Assembly (NCBI RefSeq): GCF_013408175.1 | Contig: NZ_JACBYW010000008.1 | Span: 1 to 64,000 of the forward strand | DNA length: 64,000 bases | Origin: Actinopolyspora biskrensis | GTDB taxonomy: Bacteria; Actinomycetota; Actinomycetes; Mycobacteriales; Pseudonocardiaceae | Direction of reading: 5' to 3' | Shown here: one piece after another, positions 1 to 9,566 of the stretch | Layout: each line of letters begins with the position of its first letter | How positions within the stretch are numbered: the stretch's first letter is position 1 | Notes under the pieces: model-generated | What the model saw: only the letters and a program-made list of their open reading frames with translations | The model's database searches: none | What the model was told of the DNA's origin: nothing | Position numbers and translations under genes: made by a program

Positions 1-1
1 G

Positions 2-85
2 TGGGAAACCCGCGACGACATGCACCAAGCCCTCCTCCAACTCGCCCACTGCATGATCCTCGCCCGCAAACACCCCGCATTCTGA
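2..85 (+). mobile_element. C-terminal tail of a probable IS transposase (cut by window edge)
   Basis: In the second frame the first bases read without a stop for 27 codons and end at TGA 83-85. The encoded tail (WETRDDMHQALLQLAHC...) has the run of small hydrophobic helices and the Arg/Lys-rich end seen at the C-terminus of IS5-group DDE transposases. Too little is visible to name the element, and the rest lies outside the window. It sits 50 bp from the 3' end of the ESX accessory operon. Confidence 0.4.
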
Positions 86-134
86 AAGCACCCCTAAAAC
101 TGGGAGCACGCCCGGCAACGACTTCCCGGAAGGA

Positions 135-917
135 TCACTCGGGTACGATGGCCCTGGTCAGATCGCGCACGCGCTCGGTCATACGGCTGTGGTCGATCGG
201 CGCGAAGGTGGTCCAGGCCTGGCCGCTGCGGCGGGTTTCCTCCATCAGGTACCAGCCCTCGGTGGTGGCGAAGCAGTTGCTGACCATGCCCGAGCGGAAG
301 CGGTTTCCGCGCTGGTCCATCCGCGCCGCTCCGAACTGGGCGTAGCCCACGCGTTCGCCGCCGGCCATGCCGACCAGCGCGCTCGCGTCGTCCCGGCGCA
401 CCCCCCGGCGCAGCAGCGCCTCGCGCATCGCCCGGTCGGAGTCGCCCGCCTCGGCAGCGGCGCCGTCGAGCTGCTCGCTCGGCACCGACACCGCCTTGCC
501 CGGTCCGGGGGTCAGCCCGGAGAGCACCCCCACGACGGCTCGGTGCGGTGCGTCGTCGGAACGCAGCTGGCGCATCCGCACCACACCGTCCTCCCGCACG
601 GCCAGCGCGGCGCTGCCCGGGCCGACGGCGGCCAGCGCGGTCCGCCGGTGCTCGCCCTCCTCGGTCAGGTAGCGGTACACCAGGTCGAAGGAGTTCCGGT
701 AGTGGTTCAGCGGGAAGAACACCCCGGAGATGTCGTCCTCGGCGTCCCGGTCGCCGAAGCCGAGCCGACGCAGCTCCTGTTCGGCCCGCTGCTCGGTGTC
801 GCGCCGTTCTTGTTCGGTGATGCCCTCCGGGAGGACGTTCAGCAGGAGCGGCTTCGTGCCGAGCCGGAAGTGCTGCCAGGCGAGGTGGAAGGCCTGTTCG
901 GAAAGTTCGATGTTCAT
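135..917 (-). CDS. EspG-family ESX secretion chaperone
   Basis: A 260-residue protein of the EspG/ESX-secretion-associated family. The N-terminus (MNIELSEQAFHLAWQHFRLG) and the mixed alpha/beta layout with no signal peptide or membrane segment match cytosolic EspG proteins, which in mycobacteria bind the tip of the PPE partner of a PE/PPE pair and keep it soluble until export through the type VII system. It is the last gene of a four-gene minus-strand block, directly after a PPE gene, which is the expected partner. Family assignment is by recognition of overall sequence character; EspG proteins diverge strongly, so the exact ESX subtype cannot be told. Confidence 0.75.
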   Translation of the reverse strand: MNIELSEQAFHLAWQHFRLGTKPLLLNVLPEGITEQERRDTEQRAEQELRRLGFGDRDAEDDISGVFFPLNHYRNSFDLVYRYLTEEGEHRRTALAAVGPGSAALAVREDGVVRMRQLRSDDAPHRAVVGVLSGLTPGPGKAVSVPSEQLDGAAAEAGDSDRAMREALLRRGVRRDDASALVGMAGGERVGYAQFGAARMDQRGNRFRSGMVSNCFATTEGWYLMEETRRSGQAWTTFAPIDHSRMTERVRDLTRAIVPE

Positions 918-1003
918 GGTCTCCGCGGGATACGTGGCGCCGGGAGCGTTCCCGGCGCCGTGTTCGGCCGTGCGTGTGGAACGCGTTGGCTCGCCGGGGG
1001 CGA

Positions 1004-2227
1004 TTACTCGCCGATCACCGGCGGGGCCACGCGCGGCAGATCACCGTCGAAGTAGCCGTAGTCGCCGACGAGGTAGCTCGGCGTCTCGTGCTCTTCGTCC
1101 TCCTCGCCCTGCTGACCACCGCCGCGTGGGGCGCCCGCCGCGCCACCGCGGCCGCCTCCGGATCCCGAAGCGGCAGCGCCGCCCGCGGAGGTGGTGGCTG
1201 TCGAGGGGCGACCGACACCGGACTGCCCACCGGGACCGAAGCCGCGACCGGCTCCCGAACCGGCACCGCGCCCGACACCGGAGCCCGCTCCACCGCCCGC
1301 GCCGGAGCCGAGGCCGCGCACCGGGATCCGGCTGCCGGGGGCGCGCCCGGTGCCACCCACGACACCGTTGCTGCCTGCGCCGCGCCCGGGCCCCTGGGAA
1401 CCTCCGGGGGTGCCGCCCTGGCGGTAGCCGGGGGTCTCGTTCGCGGGCGGGCGCTGCCAGACGGAGTGACTGCCCGCCGGGGAAGTGGTGCCCGCGCCGG
1501 GCCTGCCCGCCGACTGTCCGGGTGAGCCGGAGCCCGAGCCGGTGCCGGTTCCGCTCGGATCGAGACTGCCGGACCAGGAACTGCGGGTGCCCGCGGCAGT
1601 GCCGGTTCCGCCCGAACCGGAGCCCGACCCCATGCCGCCGACCTCGGGGTTCGAGCCGGACCGCGTTCCGGTGTCGACACCACCGGCCGGGGGAGCGGTG
1701 AAAGTCGGGGTGGCGCTGATCGTGGTCTGCGAGGCGCCGTCATAGGACTTGAAGGCGGTGACCGCGTCCTGACGCAGCTTCTCGTTGTGCGTCAGCGCCT
1801 GCTCGTTGTCGGTTTTGCCGCCGGTGAGCCCGGCCCAGGCCTTGCCGAAGAAGTTCTCCTCCGGGACCGGCTTCTCCTCCGAGCCGGCGGGGACGGAGGA
1901 CTGCACCCTGCTGAACGACTGGGCCTGCTCCTCCATCCGCTCCGCCTCGGCCAGGGCGTTGTCGGCCGCCACCTCGGTCCACAGCACCACCGGAGACATG
2001 GCGTTCTGCATGGCCTCGTCGCCCTTGGACTCGGTCACGGCCCCGGCCTTCTTCAGCCTGTCCTTGATCTGAGTGGCGAGGTCACGCATGTACTTCTCTG
2101 CAGAACGCCACAATTCCGCTTTTTCTTGGAGTGGACCGGACCCCGTTCCACCGTTGGTCCAGGAACGCATCTGATCCAGCTGTGCTCCATCGTAGTTGGA
2201 CGGCGGCAGTGTGCGTCTGTCTCCCAT
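1004..2227 (-). CDS. PPE-like ESX substrate with Gly/Ser-rich tail
   Basis: A 407-residue protein. Residues about 15-170 are helical and resemble the PPE helical domain: a heptad-like run around AMSPVVLWTEVAADNALAE and a W-containing turn (MRSWTNGG). From about residue 190 the protein becomes low complexity, dominated by Gly, Ser, Thr, Pro and Arg, ending in an acidic tail (QQGEEDEEHE). There is no signal peptide, as expected for a type VII substrate. The gene lies 12 bp after the lipoprotein gene and 86 bp before the EspG-like gene, so the PE-like, lipoprotein, PPE and chaperone genes look like one transcript. What the Gly-rich tail does is unknown. Confidence 0.7.
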   Translation of the reverse strand: MGDRRTLPPSNYDGAQLDQMRSWTNGGTGSGPLQEKAELWRSAEKYMRDLATQIKDRLKKAGAVTESKGDEAMQNAMSPVVLWTEVAADNALAEAERMEEQAQSFSRVQSSVPAGSEEKPVPEENFFGKAWAGLTGGKTDNEQALTHNEKLRQDAVTAFKSYDGASQTTISATPTFTAPPAGGVDTGTRSGSNPEVGGMGSGSGSGGTGTAAGTRSSWSGSLDPSGTGTGSGSGSPGQSAGRPGAGTTSPAGSHSVWQRPPANETPGYRQGGTPGGSQGPGRGAGSNGVVGGTGRAPGSRIPVRGLGSGAGGGAGSGVGRGAGSGAGRGFGPGGQSGVGRPSTATTSAGGAAASGSGGGRGGAAGAPRGGGQQGEEDEEHETPSYLVGDYGYFDGDLPRVAPPVIGE

Positions 2228-2239
2228 CGTTCATTCCTC

Positions 2240-2827
2240 TCAGGCGTTGGGAAGGTTCTCGATTGCGCTTTTGGCGAACTTGCTAAAAAATTTACAGTGT
2301 GGATTATTTGCTTTATTTGTCAAGTCGCGCCCTGCTCCGTTTACAAACAGAGATCCTTTGTCCGACAAGTCGGCTGATATCACACAACCGTATGGCTTCT
2401 TTGTTTGAAATACTGGGTATCCGTCTATAGATTGGATATCTCCAGATCGTTTCGAGGCGAACTTTTTTGTCGTTGTGTCAGGATCTAGTCCGACAAAAAC
2501 GGCCCACCCTGAACGGGTGCCTGGCTCGCCTTTTCTGTAGTGGCATCCTGTCCTGCCTTTGGATGAACTCTCTTCTGGGGGCTGATCAACTCCGAGTTTG
2601 CTTGCTTTTTGTTCGGTGATGATGGAGCAGTGATCCTCCATGGTGATGGATTTGGCGGGGGCGGTGCGTTTCGGAAAATCCGCCTCTGAGGTGCTATTTG
2701 TGTTGGTAGAGCTGATTGTTTCCGTGTTGGTGGTGTCCTGTGCCGATTGGTCGGTCTGGCCGCCGCAGCCTGCCAGCAGCAGGAGCCCCGCGAACAGGGA
2801 AATACCGGTGGTGACGGTCTTACGCAT
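2240..2827 (-). CDS. DUF3558-type lipoprotein
   Basis: A 195-residue secreted lipoprotein. The chosen ATG (MRKTVTTGISLFAGLLLLAG) gives a normal signal peptide with lipobox LLAGC, so Cys would be lipidated and the protein anchored on the outer face of the membrane. A Ser/Thr-rich spacer follows, then a domain with Cys-containing segments (DHCSII, GCHYR, YGCVIS, NPHCKFF) as in DUF3558 proteins. DUF3558 lipoproteins commonly accompany ESX accessory genes in Pseudonocardiales; their role is not established. The start overlaps the stop of the upstream PE-like gene by 8 bp. Base composition is visibly more AT-rich than the neighbours, especially around 2270-2500, which suggests separate acquisition or relaxed constraint. 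Confidence 0.7.
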   Translation of the reverse strand: MRKTVTTGISLFAGLLLLAGCGGQTDQSAQDTTNTETISSTNTNSTSEADFPKRTAPAKSITMEDHCSIITEQKASKLGVDQPPEESSSKGRTGCHYRKGEPGTRSGWAVFVGLDPDTTTKKFASKRSGDIQSIDGYPVFQTKKPYGCVISADLSDKGSLFVNGAGRDLTNKANNPHCKFFSKFAKSAIENLPNA

Positions 2828-3377
2828 TCTGAGCTCCCCGGTTGAAACTGTCGGCGGCGTTCTCGTCATCGGTGCGGGTCTGCTTGGCGCTGGAGCGCAA
2901 GCTCTCAGCTGTGTCTTTGAATACCTGCGCGAGCTTCATATAGTTTGGAAAGAAAGACTGTTCCTCACCAGATGCGACCTGCCCATGAATCTTGGCAGCT
3001 CCGTTGCTGGTCGGATCAGTTCCTGGAGGGGGGACCAAGGCCAGATCTTGATAGCTAAGTGCTTTACTTTCTATTTCCTCTGCCTTCTCCTCGAAGAACT
3101 TCGCGAGGTCGTCGACCTCCTCGGGGTCGACGACCATGCGCGTGTTGCTGCTCAGCGACTGGGCCAGCTCGGCCTTGGTGTTCGCGCGGTCGCTGATGCG
3201 CGCGATGTCGGTCGCCACTTCGGCGAGTCCGCCCAGCACGGGCCCGTCCGGCATCTGCGTCGCGGCGTCCATTGCCGCCTGGTCCGCTGCGTCCAGCCCG
3301 CCCTGGCCGTCCGCGTTCGGTCCGTCCGAGCTGGACTGTCCGTTCTCCTCGTTCGCCACACTTCCCCCTGTGCTCAC
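2820..3377 (-). CDS. PE-like / ESX-associated small helical protein
   Basis: A 185-residue acidic protein and the first gene of the minus-strand ESX block. After a disordered Gly/Asp/Gln-rich start (about 55 residues) it becomes helical, with the pattern VDPEEVDDLAKFFEEKAEEI typical of the first helix of PE/WXG100-type proteins, and a second helix (YMKLAQVFKDTAESLRSSA). No signal peptide or membrane segment is seen. Position directly upstream of the lipoprotein and PPE genes suggests it is the PE-side partner. I cannot assign a named family with certainty. Confidence 0.55.
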   Translation of the reverse strand: MSTGGSVANEENGQSSSDGPNADGQGGLDAADQAAMDAATQMPDGPVLGGLAEVATDIARISDRANTKAELAQSLSSNTRMVVDPEEVDDLAKFFEEKAEEIESKALSYQDLALVPPPGTDPTSNGAAKIHGQVASGEEQSFFPNYMKLAQVFKDTAESLRSSAKQTRTDDENAADSFNRGAQNA

Positions 3378-3610
3378 TCGATCGTGTCACGGTCTCGCCC
3401 GCGGGCGTGATCACGTGCCCGGCGGGCAACGTATCGCACCGCACACGTGCCGTGTGCGGGCTTCGAACAATCCACTGAACAGTGATCGCGGACACGCTCG
3501 ACCGGGTGGCGGTGGCCGCGCGGCCCGAGGGGCAGAGCGTGTCGCGGTTGCACCGGCTGGCGCGGGCACGCAGCATTGCCCGTGAACGCGCCGACGGGGG
3601 TGAGCAGCGG

Positions 3611-6600
3611 ATGCGGGAATGGCTGCGCTGGCCGGTGATACGTCAGCTCACGGGCGCGGACTCGCTCGGCCGCGGGCACGCGGCCCGCTCCGAGCGCACC
3701 GACTCCGAACGCGCGCGGACCTCCGAGGCCGACTCGGTGGTCGGCTCTATCTGCCCGTACTGCGCGGTCGGCTGCGCCCAGCGGATCTACGTCCGGGACG
3801 GCGCGGTCAGCCAGATCGAGGGCGACCCCGACTCCCCGGTCAGCCGGGGCAGGCTCTGCCCGAAGGGAGCGGCGAGCCGCTCCCTGGTCACTTCCCCGAG
3901 CAGGCAGGCCAGGGTGCGCTACCGGCGTCCCCACGGCACCGACTGGGAGGACCTCGACCTGGACACGGCGCTGGACATGATCGCCGAGCGGGTGATCCGC
4001 ACCCGCGACGAGACCTGGGAGTCGTCGACCGAGGACGGCACCAGGCTGAACCGCACCACGGGAATCGCGAGCCTGGGCGGGGCGACGCTGGACAATGAGG
4101 AAAACTACCTCATGAAGAAGCTCTACACCGCCCTCGGCGCCATCCAGATCGAGAACCAGGCCCGCATTTGACACTCCTCCACGGTTCCCGGTCTGGGAAC
4201 CTCCTTCGGCCGGGGAGGGGCCACAACCTTCCAGCAGGACCTGCGGAACTCCGACTGCATCGTGATCCAGGGATCCAACATGGCCGAGGCTCACCCGGTC
4301 GGGTTCCAGTGGGTGATGGAGGCCAAGCGCCGCGGTGCCAAGATCATCCACGTCGACCCCAGGTTCACCAGGACCTCGGCCATGGCCGACGCCTTCGTGC
4401 CGCTCCGCGCGGGTAGCGACGTCGCCTTCCTGGGCGGGCTGATCAACCACGTGCTGTCCGGCGAGCACTACTTCCGCGACTACGTGGTCAACTACACCAA
4501 CGCGCCGATGATCGTCGGTGAGGAGTTCGTCGACACCGAGGACCTGGACGGGCTGTTCTCCGGCTTCGCGGAAGGCGGCTACGACACCACCAGCTGGCAC
4601 TACGAGGGCTCGCGGGTCAACGCCTCGGCGGGCGAACGCGACCGGTGGGACGAGCTGTTCGGCGAGCAGGGCCCCGAACACCCCTCGGGGCGGGAGACCC
4701 CGACGGGAGGACCGGAACGGGCGGGATCCGGTGGTCCGGTCTACCGCGGCATCCCGGAAACCGACCCGACGCTGAACCACCCCCGCTGCGTGTTCCAGAT
4801 CCTCAAGCGCCACTTCGCCCGCTACACACCGGAGTTCGTGGAGCAGGCCTGCGGGGTGGAGCCGGGTCGCTTCCGCGAGGTCGCCGAGGCCCTGGTGGCC
4901 AACTCCGGGCCCGAACGCACCTCGGCCTTCGCCTACGCCGTCGGCTGGACCCACCACACCCTGGGCGTGCAGTACATCCGTGCCGCCTCGATCCTGCAGC
5001 TGCTGCTCGGCAACATCGGCCGACCGGGCGGAGGCATCCTCGCGCTCCGGGGGCACGCCAGCATCCAGGGGTCGACCGACATCCCCACGCTGTTCGACCT
5101 GCTGCCCGGCTACATCCCGATGCCGCAGGCGCACCGGAACCTCAACCTGGACACCTTCGTCGCCGCCGACAGCGCGGCCAAGGGGTACTGGGGCAACATG
5201 CGCAGCTACCTGGTCAGCCTGCTCAAGGCCTGGTGGGGCGAACACGCCACTGCCGACAACGACTTCTGCTTCGACCGGCTGCCCAGGTTGACCGGCGATC
5301 ACGGCAACTTCCGCACCGTGATGGACCAGATCGACGGGAAGGTGCGCGGCTACTTCGTCATCGGGGAGAACCCGGCCGTGGGCACGGCCAACTCCCACCA
5401 GCAGCGGATGGGACTGGCCAATCTGGACTGGCTGGTGGTGCGCGATCTGAACATGATCGAAACCGCCACCTTCTGGAAGGACGGCCCCGAGGTGGAGAAC
5501 GGGGAGACGCGACCGGAGGACATCGGAACCGAGGTGTTCTTCCTGCCCGCCGCCGCCCACACCGAGAAGGACGGCACCTTCACCAACACCCAGCGCATGC
5601 TGCAGTGGCACCACAAGGCGGTGGAGCCGGAGCACGACCAGCGCAGCGACCTGTGGTTCTACTACCACCTCGGCATGCGGATCCGGAGCAAGCTCCGCGA
5701 ACGGCAGGGTGAACGAACCGCCGAGCAGCGGGAGCGCGATCGTCAGCTCCTGGAGCTGACCTGGGACTATCCCACCGAGGGCGAGATCGTCGAACCCGAC
5801 GCGGCAGCCGTGCTCCGCGAGATCAACGGCACCGACGCCGCGGACACCGCGCTGACCGCCTACACCCAGCTGCGCTCCGACGGGTCCACACGCTGCGGGT
5901 GCTGGATCTACTGCGGTGTGTACGCCGAGGAGGTCAACCAGGCCGCGCGGCGCAAACCCGGCGCGGAGCAGTCCTGGACCGCGCTGGAATGGGGCTGGGC
6001 GTGGCCGGCGAACCGGCGCATCATCTACAATCGGGCCTCGGCGGACCCGGAGGGCAACCCCTGGAGCGCGCGCAAGGCCTACGTGTGGTGGGACCCCGAA
6101 CAGGGGTGCTGGACCGGGCACGACGTCCCCGACTTCGACGCGGGCAAGCCACCCGACCACGAACCGGACCCGGAGGCGTCGGGGCCGGAAGCGCTGCGCG
6201 GAAGCGAACCGTTCGTCATGCAGAGCGACGGCCGGGCCTGGCTGTACGCGCCGACGGGGCTGCTGGACGGGCCGCTTCCCGCGCACTACGAACCGCAGGA
6301 GTCCCCGCTGTCCAACGCCTTCTACGGTGTGCAGCGCAACCCGGCCCGGCAGGTCTACCCGCGTCCGGAGAACCCCTACCACCCGAGCGGGACCGAGACC
6401 GGTTCCGCGGTGTTCCCCTACGTGTTCACCACCTTCCGGCTCACCGAACACCACACCGCGGGCGGGATGAGCCGCTGGTTGCCGCACCTGAGCGAACTGG
6501 CCCCGGCGATGTTCGTGGAACTGTCCCCCGAGCTCGCAGCGGAGCGGCAGCTGCGGCACCTGGGGTGGGCGACCGTGATCACGGCGCGCGCCGCGATCGA

Positions 6601-6955
6601 GGCCAGAGTGCTGATCACCCAGCGCATGATGCCGCTGCGCGTCGGCGGCACCACCCTGCACCAGATCGGCATCCCGTGGCACTGGGGACCGAACGGGCTG
6701 ACCACGGGCGACGCGGCCAACGAGCTGCTCGGCGTGGCGCTGGACCCGAACGTGCACATCATGGAGACCAAGGCGGGCACGTGCGACGTCCGACCGGGCA
6801 GGCGTCCCCACGGCGCGGATCTTCGCCGACTGATCGACGACTACCGGAGCAGAGCGGGGATCACCGAGCGAACAGGGGTGGACCCCGTCGAGGGCACGCC
6901 GCATCCGCGGTCGGACGCGGACGGGCACGGCGAAGGGAGAGCGAACGACGAATGA
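3611..6955 (+). CDS. fdhA: Formate dehydrogenase catalytic subunit, selenocysteine-containing (UGA read-through)
   Basis: A 1114-residue molybdopterin-dependent formate dehydrogenase alpha subunit when the TGA at 4169-4171 is read as selenocysteine (residue 187). The [4Fe-4S] ligands are C48, C51, C55 and C83 (SICPYCAVGC, GRLCPKG). Sec187 is followed directly by the conserved His of the active site (NQARI-U-HSSTVPGLG), and the homology runs on in the same frame (GSNMAEAHPVGFQWVMEAK). A SECIS hairpin sits just after the UGA. Start chosen at ATG 3611 because GGGGGTGAG precedes it at good distance and MREWLRWPVIRQLTGADSLG matches actinobacterial FDHs; an upstream ATC/GTG start is possible. The 3' end overlaps fdhB by ATGA. 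The enzyme oxidises formate to CO2 and passes electrons to the FeS subunit; no Tat signal is evident, so a cytoplasmic-side location is likely. Selenocysteine synthesis genes are not in the window. Confidence 0.93.
4172..4219 (+). promoter_or_regulatory. Bacterial SECIS element for UGA recoding in fdhA
   Basis: Eleven bases after the in-frame UGA a perfect 7-bp stem forms: GGTTCCC (4183-4189), loop GGTCT (4190-4194), GGGAACC (4195-4201). The GGUCU loop is the same as the apical loop bound by SelB in Escherichia coli fdhF. A lower stem can form between CCTCC (4176-4180) and GGAGG (4215-4219). Distance, stem and loop all fit the bacterial SECIS model, where the hairpin lies inside the coding region immediately 3' of the UGA. 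Confidence 0.92.
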
Positions 6956-7872
6956 GTCCTGACACCGGGAACCGGCTCAGCGGCCCGCTGCCCGACCCCA
7001 GCCAGGAGGCGGGATATCCTCCCGAACACCCGCAGCGGTCCGGTTTCTTCACCGACACCAGCGTGTGCATCGGGTGCAAGGCCTGCGAGGTGGCCTGCAA
7101 GGAGTGGAACCTCCTTCCGGAGGACGGCCTCAACCTGACCGGGATGTCCTACGACAACACCGGCGACCTCGGCGCCGACACCTGGCGGCACGTGGCCTTC
7201 GTCGAGCAGCGCATCGACCCCAGCACCCGCTCCAGGGTGGACATCGGCATGCCCGGCATGGGGGCGCCCGAGCCCGCCCCGCAGCAGGAGGCGGGTGACG
7301 CCACCGAGGTGCGCTGGCTGATGTCCTCCGACGTGTGCAAGCACTGCACCCACGCGGCCTGCCTGGACGTGTGCCCGACCGGGGCGCTGTTCCGCAGCGA
7401 GCACGGCACCGTGGTGGTGCAGGACGATGTGTGCAACGGGTGCGGCTACTGCGTTCCCGCCTGCCCCTACGGGGTGATCGACATGCGCCCCGACACCGGT
7501 GGCGCGTCCAAGTGCACCCTGTGCCAGGACCGGCTGGGGGAGGGGATGACACCGGCCTGCGCCAAGGCCTGCCCGACCGAGTCCATCCAGTACGGACCCC
7601 TGGACGAGCTGCGGGAACGTGCCGAGCAGCGGGTCGAGCAGCTACACGAGCAGGGCGTCACCGAGGCCAGGCTCTACGGTCACGATCCGCGGGACGGGGT
7701 CGGCGGGGACGGGGCCTTCTTCCTGCTGCTGGACGATCCGGAGGTCTACGGCCTGCCTCCGGACCCCGTGGTGACGACCAGGGACCTGCCCGCGATGGCC
7801 AAGTACGCGGCCGCGGCCGCCGGGGCCGTCGCGGCGACCATAGCGGGCTGTTTTCTGGGAGGTGGCAGGTGA
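6952..7872 (+). CDS. fdhB: Formate dehydrogenase iron-sulfur (beta) subunit
   Basis: A 306-residue ferredoxin-like subunit carrying four [4Fe-4S] cluster motifs: CIGCKACEVACKEW, CKHCTHAACLDVCPTG, CNGCGYCVPACPYG, and CTLCQDRL with a later TPACAKACPTE. This is the electron-transfer subunit that links the FdhA active site to the membrane partner, as in DmsB/FdnH-like proteins. A hydrophobic stretch near the C-terminus (AAAAAGAVAATIAGCFLGG) may be a single membrane anchor like that of FdnH. The start ATG overlaps the fdhA stop (ATGA) and the end overlaps the next gene (GTGA), so translation of the three genes is coupled. Confidence 0.93.
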   Translation: MSPDTGNRLSGPLPDPSQEAGYPPEHPQRSGFFTDTSVCIGCKACEVACKEWNLLPEDGLNLTGMSYDNTGDLGADTWRHVAFVEQRIDPSTRSRVDIGMPGMGAPEPAPQQEAGDATEVRWLMSSDVCKHCTHAACLDVCPTGALFRSEHGTVVVQDDVCNGCGYCVPACPYGVIDMRPDTGGASKCTLCQDRLGEGMTPACAKACPTESIQYGPLDELRERAEQRVEQLHEQGVTEARLYGHDPRDGVGGDGAFFLLLDDPEVYGLPPDPVVTTRDLPAMAKYAAAAAGAVAATIAGCFLGGGR

Positions 7873-8828
7873 GCGCCGACGGGAACCGCGCGGAGTCCGC
7901 GAACACGGGCCGGCGGGACGAACCGTCCGGGAACGACTCGGGCAGGGAACCCTTCCGGTCCTACTACGGCAACCCCGTCATCAAGGAGCCGACCTGGAAG
8001 GTGCCGGACGTGCCCGCCTATCTCTACCTCGGCGGCATGTCCGGGGCCTCTGCGATCATGGGTGTGCTGGCCGACGCGAGCGGGAACGGGAAGCTGCGGC
8101 GCGTGGGGCGCCTGTGCGCGGCGGTCGGTTCGACCGCGAGCGTGGCGGCGCTCATCCACGATCTCGGACGCCCCGCCCGTTTCCTGAACATGCTGCGCGT
8201 GTTCAAACCGACCTCCCCGCTGAGCGTGGGCTCGTGGATCCTCGCGCCGTTCTCCGGGCTGACCGGTGCCGTCGCCGTCGCGGAGATCGGCGGGATAGCC
8301 CAGCTGCCCGCGCGGCTGGCCGCGGGGGGCTCGGCCGTGCTGGCGCCGGGGATGACCACCTACACCGCGGTGCTGCTCGCGGACACGGCCGTGCCCGGTT
8401 GGCACGAGGTGTATCGCGAGCTGCCGTTCGTGTTCGCCTCCAGCGCGATGCTCGGCGCGGGAGCACTGGGCACGGCGCTGGTGCCGCGGTCCCAGGCGGC
8501 GCCCGCGCGACGCATGGCCGTGATCGGGGCGGCGGGGGAGCTGGTTCTCGGCCGGTTGATGGAACGGCGGGCCGGCAGGATCGCCGAGGCCTACCGCACG
8601 GGCAGGCCGGGGAAGGTGCTGCGGGCGGCTCGTGCGCTGTCGGCCGTCTGCCCCGGTGCCGCGCTGTTCGCCGGGCGCAGCCGAGTGGCCGCCTGGATGG
8701 CCGGGCTGAGCGGAACCGCCGCCTCGGTGGCGACCCGCTACGGTGTCTTCGAAGCCGGGCGCGAAACGGCCCGCGACCCGTACTACACGGTCGTGCCGCA
8801 GCGCGAACGCGAGCCCGTGCGGCAGTGA
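7869..8828 (+). CDS. NrfD/PsrC-type membrane subunit of formate dehydrogenase
   Basis: A 319-residue polytopic membrane protein. After a hydrophilic N-terminus of about 45 residues come roughly eight hydrophobic segments, starting with VPAYLYLGGMSGASAIMGVL and including HDLGRPARFLNMLRVFKPTS, which is the NrfD/PsrC signature (quinone-site region). It would carry electrons from FdhB into the quinone pool. This is an NrfD-type anchor, not the cytochrome b556 (FdnI) type. The GTG start overlaps the fdhB stop by 4 bp. It is the last gene of the operon; no fdhD, fdhE or selenium gene follows. Confidence 0.88.
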   Translation: MSADGNRAESANTGRRDEPSGNDSGREPFRSYYGNPVIKEPTWKVPDVPAYLYLGGMSGASAIMGVLADASGNGKLRRVGRLCAAVGSTASVAALIHDLGRPARFLNMLRVFKPTSPLSVGSWILAPFSGLTGAVAVAEIGGIAQLPARLAAGGSAVLAPGMTTYTAVLLADTAVPGWHEVYRELPFVFASSAMLGAGALGTALVPRSQAAPARRMAVIGAAGELVLGRLMERRAGRIAEAYRTGRPGKVLRAARALSAVCPGAALFAGRSRVAAWMAGLSGTAASVATRYGVFEAGRETARDPYYTVVPQREREPVRQ

Positions 8829-8954
8829 CTCCCGGCCGCGCGTTTCCCCGCGGGCGGCGGACGGTTCCGCGGAGCGGGCCGGCTCGGTGCCGCGGGAAGC
8901 CGTGTCCGGATAGTCTCGGGGTCGTCGTTGTCGCTCGCCCCCGGGAGGTCCGCA

Positions 8955-9566
8955 TTGCCCGAGCCCGCCGCGTCGGCCCGCCCCGCGACCGCGGAGGACG
9001 TCGAACCCGCCGTGCGCACGCTGCGCCGCGCGTTCGTGGACTACCCCTGGACGAGGCACGTGATCGCGGCCGATGCCCACGAGGAGCGGCTGGCCGAGTT
9101 CCAGCGCCTGTTCGTCTCCCGCATCGGTCTGGAGTGCGGGCGGGTATGGGTCACACCGGGCCGTGAGGCGGTTTCCGTGTGGACCACCCCGGACAGCACC
9201 GGCATCGGCGAGGTCTTCGTCGAGCTGGCGCCGCGGTTCGCCGAACTGTCCGGGGACCGGCTGGCGCAGTCCGAGCGGGCCGAAGCCGCCCTGAACCCGC
9301 ACCGGCCGGAGGAACCCGTGTGGTTCCTCGGCACGGTGGGGGTCGACCCCGGCAGCCAGGGCGCCGGGCTGGCAGGGGCCGTGATCCGTCCCGGCGTCGC
9401 GGAGGCCGAGCACGCCGGGGTGCCCGTTTATCTGGAGACCTCGCGGGAACGCAACGTGCGGATCTACCGCCGGTTCGGTTTCGAGGTCGTCGCGGATGTG
9501 GAGATCCCCGACGACGGTCCGCGAACCTGGGGCATGATGCGCCGTCCCGGAGCGGGCGGGCTGTGA
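8955..9566 (+). CDS. GNAT-family N-acetyltransferase
   Basis: A 203-residue acetyltransferase of the GNAT fold. The acetyl-CoA loop region reads GTVGVDPGSQGAGLAGAVI, a slightly degenerate form of the Q/RxxGxG/A pyrophosphate-binding motif, followed by VPVYLETSRERNVRIYRRFGFEVV, the usual final strand and helix. The substrate cannot be inferred. TTG 8955 is chosen as start because GGGAGG sits about 6 bases upstream; a longer reading from 8928 lacks such a site. The gene stands alone, 126 bp after the formate dehydrogenase operon. Confidence 0.82.
   Translation: MPEPAASARPATAEDVEPAVRTLRRAFVDYPWTRHVIAADAHEERLAEFQRLFVSRIGLECGRVWVTPGREAVSVWTTPDSTGIGEVFVELAPRFAELSGDRLAQSERAEAALNPHRPEEPVWFLGTVGVDPGSQGAGLAGAVIRPGVAEAEHAGVPVYLETSRERNVRIYRRFGFEVVADVEIPDDGPRTWGMMRRPGAGGL

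Noticed and set aside
1004-1743. Tandem-repeat protein in other frames opposite the PPE tail
   Set aside because: The low-complexity Gly/Ser coding of the PPE tail produces open frames on both strands; only the PPE frame has an upstream helical domain.
3482-4171. Short protein ending at TGA 4171 as a separate truncated gene, with a second gene starting at 4262
   Set aside because: Homology runs through the TGA in one frame and a SECIS follows, so the TGA is selenocysteine and not a stop.
3374-6928. 1184-codon open frame on the minus strand across fdhA
   Set aside because: Exact antisense of the formate dehydrogenase gene in the GC-rich complement frame; no recognisable domains, and the plus strand is unmistakable FdhA.
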